A stretch of 64,000 bases of DNA from Desulforamulus putei DSM 12395 (GCF_900129195.1 NZ_FQUY01000001.1:186001-250000); one strand, 5' to 3'. Counted from the stretch's first letter, positions 44,936-56,458 are shown. The notes: generated by a model from the letters alone, not told the origin. Translations and numbers: made by a program.

Positions 44936-45970
44936 ATGACCGAAAGACTGTTATCTGCATCCGTGCAATCCGAAGACAGTGATCTGGAGACCAGCCTGCG
45001 TCCCAGAAGATTAAATGAATATATCGGGCAGCAAAAAGTGAAAGAAACCATCTCCATCTTTGTGGAAGCGGCAAGACAAAGGGGTGAGCCCCTGGATCAC
45101 GTGCTGTTGTTCGGCCCGCCCGGTCTGGGAAAAACCACCCTGAGCAACATCATCGCCAACGAAATGGGGGTGAATATTCGCATTACCTCCGGGCCTGCCA
45201 TTGAACGGCAAGGGGATTTGGCGGCCATTCTCACGAATCTCGCCCCGGGAGATGTGCTTTTCATTGACGAAATACACCGTTTGAGCCGGTCGGTGGAAGA
45301 AATATTGTACCCGGCCATGGAAGACTTTGCTTTGGACATAGTGCTGGGGAAGGGACCCGGCGCCCGTTCCATTCGGCTGGAACTGCCGAAGTTTACACTG
45401 ATCGGTGCCACCACCCGGGCAGGCATGCTGGCCTTGCCCCTGCGGGACCGTTTTGGTATTATCAGCCGACTGGAGTTTTATAACACCGAAGATCTCACCA
45501 GGATTGTCAGCCGGGCAGCCGGCATCCTTCGTGTTTCCATTGAGAAATCCGGCGCCGAGGAAATTGCCCGTCGCTCCCGGGGGACACCCCGGATAGCCAA
45601 CCGCCTGTTAAAACGGGTGCGTGACTATGCCCAGGTGAGGGCGGCCGGGGAGATTACCGCGGCAGTGGCGGCAGAAGCCCTGGAATTCTTTGAGGTTGAC
45701 CCGCTGGGACTGGATCATACCGACCGGCGGCTGCTGCGTACCATTATTGAAAAATTTAACGGCGGACCGGTGGGTCTGGATACCCTTGCGGCGGCCATCA
45801 GTGAAGAAGCCGATACCGTGGAAGATGTTTTGGAACCTTTCTTAATGCAGTTGGGCTTCATTGCCCGGACGCCCCGGGGTAGAATAGTGACACCTCTGAC
45901 TTACCGGCACCTGGGAATTCCTTTAAAAAATGATTCCGAAGGGAATGTTGAACAAAAAACATTGTTTTAG
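44936..45970 (+). CDS. ruvB: Holliday junction branch migration helicase RuvB
   Basis: 344 aa AAA+ motor with [11 protein letters not shown], Walker [11 protein letters not shown], Walker [10 protein letters not shown], sensor 1 IGATTRAG and arginine finger LRDRFG; C-terminal winged helix ends [23 protein letters not shown] lies before the ATG, 14 bases after ruvA. Completes ruvCAB. Confidence 0.97.
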   Translation: MTERLLSASVQSEDSDLETSLRPRRLNEYIGQQKVKETISIFVEAARQRGEPLDHVLLFGPPGLGKTTLSNIIANEMGVNIRITSGPAIERQGDLAAILTNLAPGDVLFIDEIHRLSRSVEEILYPAMEDFALDIVLGKGPGARSIRLELPKFTLIGATTRAGMLALPLRDRFGIISRLEFYNTEDLTRIVSRAAGILRVSIEKSGAEEIARRSRGTPRIANRLLKRVRDYAQVRAAGEITAAVAAEALEFFEVDPLGLDHTDRRLLRTIIEKFNGGPVGLDTLAAAISEEADTVEDVLEPFLMQLGFIARTPRGRIVTPLTYRHLGIPLKNDSEGNVEQKTLF

Positions 45971-46022
45971 CGGTAAGCATGGTGTAAAGTGGTAATAAAA
46001 TAACCGATGAGAGGGATCCTAA

Positions 46023-46385
46023 GTGAGTGAAGAACGCCTGGAACGTTTAGAAAACTTAATGATGGATTTACTGAAAATGGTAGGCGCTAACAATGCTGTG
46101 GTGGCAGAGCTGAAAACCGATGTTGCGGGGCTTAGAACCGAAGTTGCAGGGCTTAAGACTGATGTTGCAGTGCTTAAGACTGATGTTGCAGGGCTGAAAA
46201 GAAATCAAGAGTTATTCCGGGAAGAATTATTTACCCTATCGGCAAGAATGGATGATATTCAAAAGGACATCAGGGAAATCAAAGAAAGGCTGTTTGATGT
46301 AAACATGAATGCCAATTATGCAGTTAGTATGGTCATCAAGCACGACAAAGAAATATTTGCCCTGAAAGAAAGGCTTTCACAGTAA
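46023..46385 (+). CDS. Small coiled-coil protein with 21-bp (heptad) repeats
   Basis: 120 aa, not assigned to a named family. After an N-terminal helix, four tandem seven-residue units of the type LKTDVAG (about residues 29-57) form an ideal heptad coiled coil, followed by a mixed coiled-coil helix to the end. The units are 21-bp DNA repeats. Start GTG 46023 with GAGAGGGAT before it. No membrane segment. Probably a self-assembling or adaptor protein; role unknown. Confidence 0.65.
   Translation: MSEERLERLENLMMDLLKMVGANNAVVAELKTDVAGLRTEVAGLKTDVAVLKTDVAGLKRNQELFREELFTLSARMDDIQKDIREIKERLFDVNMNANYAVSMVIKHDKEIFALKERLSQ
46109..46192 (+). repeat. Four tandem 21-bp repeats coding heptads
   Basis: Units start at 46109, 46130, 46151 and 46172. 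The third and fourth differ by one base, pointing to recent duplication in frame. Confidence 0.8.
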
Positions 46386-46456
46386 ATCAGTAAGAATAAC
46401 GGAATAGGATATACTATAGAAGGTAGTCCATATTAATCACAACAAAGGGAAGTCAT

Positions 46457-47035
46457 ATGAAAAAAATCCTGCTGCATACCTGTTGCGGACCCTGTTCCAT
46501 CTACCCGCTGGACAGTTTAAGAAACAAAAATTTTGAAGTCTACGGTTTGTTTTATAACCCCAATATTCATCCCTATACGGAGTTTAAGAAAAGACGGGAT
46601 CAATTGGAACAGTATGCCCGGCAACAGAATTGGAAAGTTATCTTTGACGATGAATACCGGCTGGATGAATACCTGCAGGAAGTGGTTCACCGGGAGGCCC
46701 GGCGCTGCCAGATGTGTTATAACATGCGCCTGAGAAAAACGGCCCAGGTGGCTAAGAAGGGGAACTTTGATGCCTTTTCCACCACCCTGCTGGTCAGTCC
46801 CTTTCAAAAGCATGAGTTAATCAGGGAGATTGGGGAAAATTTAGCGGAGCAGTACGGGGTACCCTTTTACTATGAAGATTTCCGCCCCGGCTTTCAAGAG
46901 GCCGTAGCAAAATCCAAGGAATTGGAGATGTACCGTCAGCAATACTGCGGGTGCATTTACAGTGAAAGGGACCGCTACTACCGGCCCAAGAAAAATGCCA
47001 GGGACAAAGGGGGGGGTAAAAATGGCACCCTTTGA
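46457..47035 (+). CDS. queH: Epoxyqueuosine reductase QueH
   Basis: 192 aa. The N-terminal HTCCGPCSIY (Cys9, Cys10, Cys13), the CQMCYNMRL motif and the C-terminal QQYCGCIYS motif are the cysteine sets of QueH (former DUF208), which binds [4Fe-4S] and reduces epoxyqueuosine to queuosine in tRNA. The next genes queA and tgt do the preceding steps, which supports this strongly. AAAGGGAAG before ATG. Its stop overlaps the next small gene. Confidence 0.95.
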   Translation: MKKILLHTCCGPCSIYPLDSLRNKNFEVYGLFYNPNIHPYTEFKKRRDQLEQYARQQNWKVIFDDEYRLDEYLQEVVHREARRCQMCYNMRLRKTAQVAKKGNFDAFSTTLLVSPFQKHELIREIGENLAEQYGVPFYYEDFRPGFQEAVAKSKELEMYRQQYCGCIYSERDRYYRPKKNARDKGGGKNGTL

Positions 47036-47246
47036 ATCAATGGCCAAAATGCTTCTGTTTGCCGGGGTTTTTATGGCGTTTATAGGTGGACTCCTGCTGC
47101 TGGTCGGTAAAATTCCCGGCATTGGCAAATTACCGGGGGATATTTTTGTCCAAAAAGGAAACTTTACTTTTTACTTTCCGGTGGTAACCTCTATTGTTTT
47201 AAGTATACTTCTGACCCTGGTATTAAATTTATTGTTTAGACGCTAA
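47022..47246 (+). CDS. DUF2905 family small membrane protein
   Basis: 74 aa with two membrane helices (about 8-30 and 48-70) separated by GKIPGIGKLPGDIFVQKGN, the diagnostic DUF2905 loop. Function unknown; often next to queA/tgt/ruvB. Start ATG 47022 with AAAGGGGGGG directly upstream, overlapping the queH end by 14 bases. Confidence 0.9.
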   Translation: MAPFESMAKMLLFAGVFMAFIGGLLLLVGKIPGIGKLPGDIFVQKGNFTFYFPVVTSIVLSILLTLVLNLLFRR

Positions 47247-47269
47247 TGAAAGCCAAACCCTTGACGAGG

Positions 47270-47293
47270 CCCTGTTGATACAGGGTATTTTTT
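47270..47293 (+). terminator. Intrinsic terminator after the DUF2905 gene
   Basis: CCCTGT (47270-47275) pairs with ACAGGG (47280-47285), then TATTTTTT. The 230 bp to queA shows no gene. Confidence 0.75.
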
Positions 47294-47523
47294 GTTGCCG
47301 CCCGGTTGAAGATGGCAAGTTGAAAGCCAATAGCAGGAATTTGCCTAAACGTGTCGAACGAGAAATAAAACGCAGTAACGGAAACTTCCTTAATATTTAA
47401 ACAGAACGCCCCCTGGGCCGGGGTCCTGACCGCAGAGGGTTATAACCACCGAAAAATTCTGGAATACTATTAGACAGATGTTGGGAATAACCCACCCGGG
47501 GAAGTCACAAAGGAGTCAAAGCT

Positions 47524-49670
<2,147 letters not shown>

Positions 49671-49745
49671 ATTTTGTTAGGTTGGCAGGGAAAACCTGTC
49701 TCTAAGAAGAAATTGTTTTTATGCCAGCAGAAAGGAGGGTTTACA

Positions 49746-50027
49746 TTGAATTTAGGACCACAAACGGCTTCCATCATCTATATTGTCGCATTGTTTGCCA
49801 TTCTTTACTTCTTGATGATCAGGCCACAGCAAAAAAGACAGAAGCAGCATGCTGCCATGATCAAAGCTTTGAATGTCGGTGACAACATCATTACCGTTGG
49901 GGGACTTCTTGGCTCCATTGTTAAGATTAAGGATAACACCGTTGTCTTAAGAGTGGCAGATAAAGTGCACATTGAGGTATTGAAAAACGCCATTGCCCAG
50001 GTGTCCGAGAAAAAAGAAGCCGAATAA
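49746..50027 (+). CDS. yajC: Preprotein translocase subunit YajC
   Basis: 93 aa: one membrane helix (about 8-25) followed by RPQQKRQKQHAAMIKALNVGDNI, the YajC signature (read in parts). It associates with SecDF. Start TTG 49746 with AAAGGAGGG at 49733-49741; the frame is open upstream to 49674 but without a site. A strong terminator follows. Confidence 0.93.
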   Translation: MNLGPQTASIIYIVALFAILYFLMIRPQQKRQKQHAAMIKALNVGDNIITVGGLLGSIVKIKDNTVVLRVADKVHIEVLKNAIAQVSEKKEAE

Positions 50028-50093
50028 GGAACCTGATTCACTTAACAGAAGCTTATTTGTAGTCTCAGACAACAGGTTTTAATGCGATGCACG

Positions 50094-50122
50094 ATAGAGT
50101 AGGCAAGTCCTACTCTATTTTA
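50094..50122 (+). terminator. Intrinsic terminator after yajC
   Basis: ATAGAGTAGG (50094-50103) pairs with CCTACTCTAT (50109-50118), loop CAAGT, then TTTTA. It rules out a start for the HD gene upstream of it. Confidence 0.88.
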
Positions 50123-50167
50123 CACTTGAATAAATTCCTTTACGTTGTAAATAGGAGTGAAGAAAGC

Positions 50168-50830
50168 GTGAGCATAACCCTTGAAGATGTCAAGCAAAAT
50201 CCCGTGGTGGATGCCTGTATACGGAAGGGAAATGAATACCTGGGAGTCATGGGATTTACTGAACACAGCTACAGGCACATCAACCTGGTTTCCAGCATCG
50301 CTAGGAATATTTTGGAAAAGTTGGGACGGCCCCAGAGAGAATGCGAGTTGGCAGCCATAGCAGGCTATTTGCATGATATCGGCAATGTGATCAGCCGTAA
50401 CGATCATGGGATCTCAGGGGCCAATATTGCCTTTACCCTGTTATTAAATATGGGAATGCCTCCGGAAGAAGTCTGTACGGTGGCCTCCGCCATTGCCAAT
50501 CATGAAGAGCAATACGGGTATCCTGTTAATTCCGTGGCCGCCGCCCTGATTGTGGCAGACAAGTCCGATGTTCACCGCTCCCGGGTGCGCAACCAGGATT
50601 TTGCCACCTTTGACATTCACGACCGGGTCAACTACGCGGCTTCCCATGCCTTTGTTTATGTCAATGATGACCGCCGTACCATCACCATGGAACTCAGTAT
50701 TGATATTGAGATTTGCCCGGTCATGGAGTATTTTGAAATATTTCTCACACGAATGATGCTGTGCAGGAGAGCGGCGAACTACCTTGGTTGTAACTTTGAA
50801 TTAGTAATAAACGGCGCAAAATTGCTATAA
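50168..50830 (+). CDS. HD domain phosphohydrolase-like protein
   Basis: 220 aa. HD metal motif: His in EHSYRHINLV, HD in YLHDIGNVI, later His in NDHG and NHEEQYG, with a final Asp in ADKSDVHR. The family hydrolyses phosphate esters, often nucleotides or cyclic dinucleotides. GTG 50168 with AGGAG at 50153-50157 is the likely start. It sits between yajC and secDF, a place repeated in related genera as far as I recall; the link to protein export is unclear. Confidence 0.8.
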   Translation: MSITLEDVKQNPVVDACIRKGNEYLGVMGFTEHSYRHINLVSSIARNILEKLGRPQRECELAAIAGYLHDIGNVISRNDHGISGANIAFTLLLNMGMPPEEVCTVASAIANHEEQYGYPVNSVAAALIVADKSDVHRSRVRNQDFATFDIHDRVNYAASHAFVYVNDDRRTITMELSIDIEICPVMEYFEIFLTRMMLCRRAANYLGCNFELVINGAKLL

Positions 50831-50917
50831 AGGGAACAAGAGTTTAATTGACAGGAGATTTTTGCAGGTATATAATTAATTTTGTTTATTTGCAGTATAA
50901 AAGGGGGAAAATTGGTG

Positions 50918-52150
50918 ATGAAATGGGGCAAGGTACTCAGACTGTTCGCAGTTATTATTGCCGTAGCTGTTATTGCTGTCGCCAGCACACAGCCCATCTT
51001 CCCAAATGTAAAATGGTTACCGTTAACTAAGGAAATACCGCTGGGTCTGGATCTGCAGGGTGGCGTGCATGTAACGCTGGAGGCCAAGGACACCCCGCAG
51101 GCCAAAGTAAATGATGAGACCATGAAGCAACTCCTGCAAACCATTGAGCGACGGGTGAATGCCTTTGGTGTTTCCGAACCAATCATCCAGCAGGAGGGTA
51201 AAAACCGGATTATTGTGGAACTGGCCGGTATTAAAGATCCGGAGAAAGCTGTTAATGAGATAATAAAGACTGCCTTTTTGGAATTTAAAACCGAGGACGG
51301 TAAGACCATTCTTACCGGCGCTGATTTGAAAAATGCCGTTGAGTCGAAGGACCCTGTGTCCGGCGCTGTGGAAGTAGACCTGGAATTTAACAAAGAAGGA
51401 ACAGAGAAATTTGCTTCTGTTACTTCTACCAATGTTGGGAAGCGTATTGCCATTCTGTTGGACGGACAAGTTCTGCAAAACCCCGTGGTACAAGAACCCA
51501 TTACCGGGGGTAAAGCCCGCATCACCGGTTACAACAGTTTGGAAGAAGCCCACACCATTGCAGTACTGCTGAAATCCGGTGCACTGCCCCTGAAAGCAGA
51601 GGTCATTGAGAAGCGTACCGTAGGTCCCACCTTGGGCGCGGATTCCCTGGATAAGTCCATAAAAGCCGGTATCATTGGTGTAATTGCCATTTTAGCTTTC
51701 ATGTTAGGTTATTACCGTGTCCCGGGCTTGGTTGCCAACTTTGCTCTGGTGGTTTATGCCCTGATTGTTTTAGGCATCTTTGCTGCCATGCATGTGGTGC
51801 TGACCCTGCCGGGTATTGCGGCCTTCCTGCTTTCCATGGGTATGGCGGTGGATGCCAACGTCATTATCTTTGAACGACTGAAGGAAGAACTGAAGAGCGG
51901 CAAAACCCTGCGCTCCGCCATTGATGCCGGGTTTAAGCGGGCCTTTGTGGCGGTGCTGGATTCCAACGTTACCACGTTAATTGCCGCCGCCGTATTGTTT
52001 TATTACGGTTCCGGTCCCATTAAGAGCTTTGCCGTGGCCCTGTCCGTGGGTATTTTGACCAGTATGTTCACGGCCATTACCTTTACCCGGTGGATGCTGC
52101 ACAACACCGCCGATACCGGCATCAAGAACACCAAACTCTATGGGGCGTAA
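50918..52150 (+). CDS. secD: Protein translocase subunit SecD
   Basis: 410 aa. N-terminal helix, then the LGLDLQGGVHVTLE motif, a periplasmic-type domain, and five helices at the C-terminus with GMAVDANVIIFERLKEEL (read in parts). It drives late steps of protein export with SecF. GTG 50915 or ATG 50918; AAGGGGG at 50901-50907. Confidence 0.95.
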   Translation: MKWGKVLRLFAVIIAVAVIAVASTQPIFPNVKWLPLTKEIPLGLDLQGGVHVTLEAKDTPQAKVNDETMKQLLQTIERRVNAFGVSEPIIQQEGKNRIIVELAGIKDPEKAVNEIIKTAFLEFKTEDGKTILTGADLKNAVESKDPVSGAVEVDLEFNKEGTEKFASVTSTNVGKRIAILLDGQVLQNPVVQEPITGGKARITGYNSLEEAHTIAVLLKSGALPLKAEVIEKRTVGPTLGADSLDKSIKAGIIGVIAILAFMLGYYRVPGLVANFALVVYALIVLGIFAAMHVVLTLPGIAAFLLSMGMAVDANVIIFERLKEELKSGKTLRSAIDAGFKRAFVAVLDSNVTTLIAAAVLFYYGSGPIKSFAVALSVGILTSMFTAITFTRWMLHNTADTGIKNTKLYGA

Positions 52151-52164
52151 GGGGAGGTAGAAGC

Positions 52165-53043
52165 ATGTTTCACATTATCAAAACCCGTAAGATTTATTAC
52201 ATTCTCTCCCTAGCCATTATCATCCTTGGTATAGTCTCACTGTTGACCCGGGGCCTTAACCTGGGCATCGATTTCACCGGCGGGAACCTCGTAGAACTCC
52301 GGTTTAAAAATCCTACCACGGTAGAGAATGTGCGGGCAGCTCTGGCTGACTACAATCTGGAAGACAGTAAGATACAAAGCAGTGGAGAAAATACTTATCT
52401 CATTCGAACAAAAGTCCTGTCCCAGCAAGAAAGTGACAAGGCCTTTAACGGTATCAGTGAAAAACTGGGCGGCGCCACCATGCTGCGCAATGAGCTGGTG
52501 GGACCGGTCATCGGTAAGGAACTGACCCGCCAAGCCCTGCTGGCCCTGGGAATCGCCTCTGTACTGATGGTTCTCTACATTACCTGGCGGTTTGAGTTTT
52601 TACAGGCCATCGCCGCCATCGGCGCCCTGCTGCATGACGTATTAGTCATGGTCGGGATGGCTTCCCTGTTACAAATCGAAATTGACAGTTCCTTTGTGGC
52701 TGCTGTATTAACCATCATCGGTTATTCCATTAACGATACCATTGTTATCTTTGACCGCATTCGTGAGAACCTGCGGCAGAACCGCAAAGAAGAACTGGCC
52801 GACCTGGTCAACAAGTCTCTGTGGCAAACCATGGCCCGCTCCATTAATACCGTGTTAACTGTGGTGTTTGTACTGTTGGCTCTGTTTTTCTTTGGCGGCA
52901 CCACCATTCACAACTTTGTGACCCTGCTGCTGATTGGTATCATCAGCGGCGCCTATTCTTCGATCTTTAATGCCAGCCCCATTTGGTATGATTTAAGACG
53001 CCTGCAAAGAGAACGCAAACGTTCCGTAAAGGCGGCAGCTTAA
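52165..53043 (+). CDS. secF: Protein translocase subunit SecF
   Basis: 292 aa, six helices. GLNLGIDFTGGNLVELRF near the N-terminus and GYSINDTIVIFDRIRENL are the SecF motifs. GGGGAGG before ATG 52165, 14 bases after secD. Confidence 0.95.
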   Translation: MFHIIKTRKIYYILSLAIIILGIVSLLTRGLNLGIDFTGGNLVELRFKNPTTVENVRAALADYNLEDSKIQSSGENTYLIRTKVLSQQESDKAFNGISEKLGGATMLRNELVGPVIGKELTRQALLALGIASVLMVLYITWRFEFLQAIAAIGALLHDVLVMVGMASLLQIEIDSSFVAAVLTIIGYSINDTIVIFDRIRENLRQNRKEELADLVNKSLWQTMARSINTVLTVVFVLLALFFFGGTTIHNFVTLLLIGIISGAYSSIFNASPIWYDLRRLQRERKRSVKAAA

Positions 53044-53056
53044 AAATAAAAATATC

Positions 53057-53090
53057 GCGCGGGGAAATCCCTCGCGCTAATTTTTTATTT
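53057..53090 (+). terminator. Intrinsic terminator after secF
   Basis: GCGCG-GGG (53057-53064) pairs with CCC-T-CGCGC (53069-53077), one bulge, followed by TAATTTTTTATTTT. Confidence 0.85.
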
Positions 53091-53107
53091 TGACGAGGAG
53101 GAAGAAT

Positions 53108-53410
53108 ATGCTGGATCAAATCAGAACCGAACAGTCCCGCAACCGCATCATTGTTACAGTCATCGGACAGGATAGGGTTGGTATTATTGCCAGGGTTTCC
53201 ACAATACTGGCAGACAACCATATTAATATCCTGGACATCAGCCAGACCATTTTGCAGGAGTTCTTTGCCATGGTGTTGATTGCGGACATGGAGAAAAGCG
53301 CCATTGAACTCAGCGCCTTGAAGGAAAAACTTAGTCAACTGGGTCAGGAACTGGGAGTGAAAATTGAAGCCCAGCATGAAGATGTATTCCGCTATATGCA
53401 CCGTATATAA
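53108..53410 (+). CDS. ACT domain protein (UPF0237 type)
   Basis: 100 aa; nearly all one ACT domain beginning IIVTVIGQDRVGIIARVSTILADN (read in parts), followed by a second short beta-helix segment. Such proteins bind small ligands, often amino acids, and are found directly before UPF0210 genes, as here. Start ATG 53108 with GAGGAGG at 53096-53102. Confidence 0.9.
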   Translation: MLDQIRTEQSRNRIIVTVIGQDRVGIIARVSTILADNHINILDISQTILQEFFAMVLIADMEKSAIELSALKEKLSQLGQELGVKIEAQHEDVFRYMHRI

Positions 53411-53446
53411 ACGCATATAAAGTAGGAGACGCATTAGGAGGGTCAT

Positions 53447-54805
53447 ATGTACAGCATCAATGAAGTTCTGGAAACCATTCGCATGGTACAGGAAGAAAAA
53501 CTGGATATCCGCACCATTACCATGGGTATCAGCCTGAGGGACTGTGCGGACTCCGATTACAGGAAGTCCTGTCAAAAGATATATGATAAAATAACCACTC
53601 GGGCTGCCAACCTGGTGCAGGCCGGCGAAGAAATTGAACGTGAGTATGGCATTCCCATTATCAATAAACGGATTTCCGTTACCCCCATCTCACTGGTGGC
53701 GGAAAGCAGTGACGCTGAAAACTATACAGCCTTTGCCAAGGCCATGGACCGCGCTGCCAAAGAAGTAGGCGTCAATTTCATCGGCGGGTTCTCTGCCCTG
53801 GTCCATAAGGGTTTTACCAAGGGCGACCGTATCTTAATTAATTCCATTCCCGAGGCCTTGTCTGCCACCGAAAGGGTCTGTTCATCCGTGAATGTCGGCT
53901 CCACCAAGGACGGCATCAACATGGATGCGGTTTACCGCATGGGACAGGTGATTAAAGAATGCGCAGAACGTACAGCCGATCAAGACGGTCTGGCCTGTGC
54001 CAAACTGGTGGTATTCTGCAATGTGCCGGAAGACAACCCCTTTATGGCCGGCGCCTTTCACGGCATAGGAGAACCCGAGTGCACCATCAACGTTGGTGTC
54101 AGCGGCCCCGGCGTGGTGAAAAACGCCGTAGCAAAGGTGAAGGGCAGCGACTTCGGCACCCTGGCGGAGACCGTTAAAAAGACTGCCTTTAAAATCACCA
54201 GAATGGGAGAACTGGTGGGCCGGGCAGCGGCCAAAAAATTGGGGGTTCCCTTTGGCATTGTTGACCTGTCCCTAGCGCCCACTCCCGCCGTGGGGGACAG
54301 TGTGGCGGAGGTTTTGGAAGCCATGGGACTGGAAACCTGCGGTACCCACGGCACCACAGCCGCCCTGGCGCTCTTAAATGATGCTGTGAAAAAAGGGGGG
54401 GCCATGGCTTCCTCCTACGTGGGGGGGCTTTCCGGCGCCTTTATCCCCTTAAGTGAAGATGCCGGCATGATCCGTGCCGCCGAAAAAGGTGTGCTGACCC
54501 TGGAAAAGCTGGAGGCCATGACCTGTGTTTGCTCGGTGGGGCTGGACATGATTGCCATCCCAGGCGACACACCGGCTGAAACCATTGCGGCCATCATTGC
54601 CGATGAAATGGCCATTGGCATGGTGAACTTCAAAACCACAGCCGTGCGCATCATACCGGCCCCCGGCAAAAAAGTAGGGGATCATGTGGAATTTGGCGGC
54701 TTGCTGGGACACGCGCCCATCATCCCGGTCAAAGCGGCCGGAGCCGCGGAATTTGTTTCCCGCGGCGGACGCATACCGGCGCCCATTCAGAGCCTGAAAA
54801 ACTAA
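53447..54805 (+). CDS. PFL family / UPF0210 (DUF711) protein
   Basis: 452 aa. [14 protein letters not shown] near the start, [12 protein letters not shown] and the [26 protein letters not shown] region (read in parts) fit UPF0210, a family with a pyruvate-formate-lyase-like fold but no known reaction and no glycyl-radical activase nearby. Linked to the ACT gene 36 bases upstream, suggesting ligand control. TTAGGAGG before ATG. Terminator follows. Confidence 0.9.
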   Translation: MYSINEVLETIRMVQEEKLDIRTITMGISLRDCADSDYRKSCQKIYDKITTRAANLVQAGEEIEREYGIPIINKRISVTPISLVAESSDAENYTAFAKAMDRAAKEVGVNFIGGFSALVHKGFTKGDRILINSIPEALSATERVCSSVNVGSTKDGINMDAVYRMGQVIKECAERTADQDGLACAKLVVFCNVPEDNPFMAGAFHGIGEPECTINVGVSGPGVVKNAVAKVKGSDFGTLAETVKKTAFKITRMGELVGRAAAKKLGVPFGIVDLSLAPTPAVGDSVAEVLEAMGLETCGTHGTTAALALLNDAVKKGGAMASSYVGGLSGAFIPLSEDAGMIRAAEKGVLTLEKLEAMTCVCSVGLDMIAIPGDTPAETIAAIIADEMAIGMVNFKTTAVRIIPAPGKKVGDHVEFGGLLGHAPIIPVKAAGAAEFVSRGGRIPAPIQSLKN

Positions 54806-54847
54806 ATGTAAGCATTAAACAAAACTATACTTATATTGGTATAAATT

Positions 54848-54898
54848 AAGGCTTAATGATTCTTACGAGCTTGTCGAAATCATTAAGCCTTTTTCTTT
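54848..54898 (+). terminator. Intrinsic terminator after the UPF0210 gene
   Basis: AAGGCTTAATGAT (54848-54860) pairs with ATCATTAAGCCTT (54880-54892), followed by TTTCTTTT. Confidence 0.88.
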
Positions 54899-54941
54899 TC
54901 ATGCAAAGTAGAGAATAAAATCAAAACCCCGTTCATAAAAT

Positions 54942-54970
54942 TTCGCTCTCCAACGGTTTTATGCTATAAT
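54942..54970 (+). promoter_or_regulatory. Promoter of the rluD-like gene
   Basis: Extended -10 TGCTATAAT (TATAAT at 54965-54970) with weak -35 TTCGCT (54942-54947), 17-bp spacer; only about 30 bp before the start codon. Confidence 0.6.
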
Positions 54971-54999
54971 TTTCTATATCTTATCCCCGAGGTGTATTT

Positions 55000-55923
55000 G
55001 TGCAATCCTATACCTTTAAAGTTAAACAGGAAAACGCAAAAACCCGGTTGGACGTCTTTTTAGCCAGCCACTGCCAGGACATAAGCAGGTCCTACATACA
55101 AAAACTGATCGATGAGGAACTGGTTACAGTTAACGACCGGCCTGTCAAGGCTAATCATAAACTAAAAACCGGGGAAGTTGTCCGTATTGCAATTCCCCCT
55201 GCGGAAGAATTAAAGGTGGAACCGGAGAATATTCCCCTGGATATCTATTATGAGGACAGCGATGTCATTGTGGTAAATAAACCCAGGGGAATGGTGGTTC
55301 ACCCGGCGGAGGGAAATACCTCCGGTACGCTGGTGAACGCCCTGCTGTATCATTGCAGTGATTTATCCGGTATTAACGGGGTGCTGCGTCCGGGTATCGT
55401 GCACAGGCTGGACAAAGATACCTCCGGCCTCATTATGGTGGCTAAAAATGACCATGCTCACAATGCTCTGGCCCAACAGTTAAAGGACAGAACGGTGACC
55501 AGGCGATACCGTGCCCTGGTACATAATAATATTAAAGAGGAACAGGGCACTGTCAATGCACCCATCGGCCGGGACCCCAGGGACAGGCAAAAGATGGCAG
55601 TCATTGAGCGCAACTCCAAGCCGGCCGTCACACACTACAGGGTTTTGGAACGTTTTGGCCGTTACACCTTCATTGAATGCCGCCTGGAAACCGGACGAAC
55701 CCACCAAATCAGGGTCCACATGGCCTACATCGGTTTTCCTCTGGTGGGAGACCTCAGGTACGGTCCCAACAAACCCCATTTTAATCTGGACGGTCAATTA
55801 CTGCATGCCATGGTCCTGGGCTTCCATCATCCTTCCAGCGGGGAATACCTGGAGTTTACAGCTCCTTTACCGCAAGTTTTTGAAGACATTTTAAAGCATT
55901 TGAGGGAACGTGGAAAACCCTGA
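55000..55923 (+). CDS. RluD-family 23S rRNA pseudouridine synthase
   Basis: 307 aa: N-terminal S4 domain (TRLDVFLASHCQDISRSYIQKLI, read in parts), then the catalytic core with GIVHRLDKDTSGLIMVAKN carrying the catalytic Asp, and RTHQIRVHMAYIG. It isomerises uridines in large-subunit rRNA. Start GTG 55000 with GAGGTG ten bases upstream. Usually next to lspA and pyrR in Firmicutes; here pyrR lies 4 kb further on with other genes between. Confidence 0.93.
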   Translation: MQSYTFKVKQENAKTRLDVFLASHCQDISRSYIQKLIDEELVTVNDRPVKANHKLKTGEVVRIAIPPAEELKVEPENIPLDIYYEDSDVIVVNKPRGMVVHPAEGNTSGTLVNALLYHCSDLSGINGVLRPGIVHRLDKDTSGLIMVAKNDHAHNALAQQLKDRTVTRRYRALVHNNIKEEQGTVNAPIGRDPRDRQKMAVIERNSKPAVTHYRVLERFGRYTFIECRLETGRTHQIRVHMAYIGFPLVGDLRYGPNKPHFNLDGQLLHAMVLGFHHPSSGEYLEFTAPLPQVFEDILKHLRERGKP

Positions 55924-55939
55924 TAAGTCCTGAAAATGC

Positions 55940-56054
55940 TGTTAAAAGCCATAATAGGATGTTCTTTATGTTTTCCCAGCAGCTCACTGAGCTTCTGGGT
56001 TACCTTCAGACCCCCGTATCCTGCCCCTAATATAACAATGTTTTCCTCCGACAC
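55940..56054 (-). pseudogene. Remnant of a type II NADH dehydrogenase gene (N-terminus only)
   Basis: From GTG 56054, with GAGGT upstream, about 31 codons read MSEENIVILGAGYGGLKVTQ and on to KLSELLGKHKE, the FAD-binding N-terminus (GAGYGG) of NDH-2-type NAD(P)H:quinone oxidoreductases. Similarity then stops and the frame runs on into the antisense of the rluD-like gene without any NADH-binding or C-terminal part. The family is about 400 residues, so this is a deletion remnant that still has a start signal. Confidence 0.7.
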
Positions 56055-56158
56055 AATAATACCTCATGAATTATTGTGACCGGAAAGTCTGCGGATCATG
56101 AAAGGTTTGCCCATAAAAAAATTTTCCCGGGGTACAATAAAAACCGGGAGGGTTTTTT

Positions 56159-56452
56159 ATGGAACAGGTTAAAGGAGAATTATGTTCATTGAAGGACAGA
56201 ATCGATGTGCTGGCCAGGAACATGGAAAAAATGAAGCTGGCCGAGTATGTGGCGCTGTTGGAGGATACCAGGCGTCTCCTGTGGGTGAACTTTATTTCGG
56301 GCATCGCCCGTGGTTTGGGGATTGCCGTGGGTTTTACCGTTTTAGGGGCGGTGATACTGTATTTTTTGCAAAAATTATTGCTGTTAAACCTGCCGGTCAT
56401 CGGGGGGTTCATTGCCCAGATAGTACAAATGGTGCAAATAAAAATGTACTGA
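56159..56452 (+). CDS. DUF5665 family small membrane protein
   Basis: 97 aa: amphipathic N-terminal helix (DRIDVLARNMEKMKLAEYV), RRLLWVNFISGIARGLGIAVGF segment (read in parts), two hydrophobic helices. This is the DUF5665 pattern; function unknown. ATG 56159 lies right after a hairpin and T6 run (TCCCGG 56125-56130 with CCGGGA 56144-56149) that overlaps the site GGGAGGG. It converges with the DUF441 gene, six bases apart. Confidence 0.8.
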   Translation: MEQVKGELCSLKDRIDVLARNMEKMKLAEYVALLEDTRRLLWVNFISGIARGLGIAVGFTVLGAVILYFLQKLLLLNLPVIGGFIAQIVQMVQIKMY

Positions 56453-56458
56453 ACTTTA

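Noticed and set aside
50087-50167. Upstream extension of the HD protein
   Set aside because: It lies in the yajC terminator; GTG 50168 has a ribosome site.
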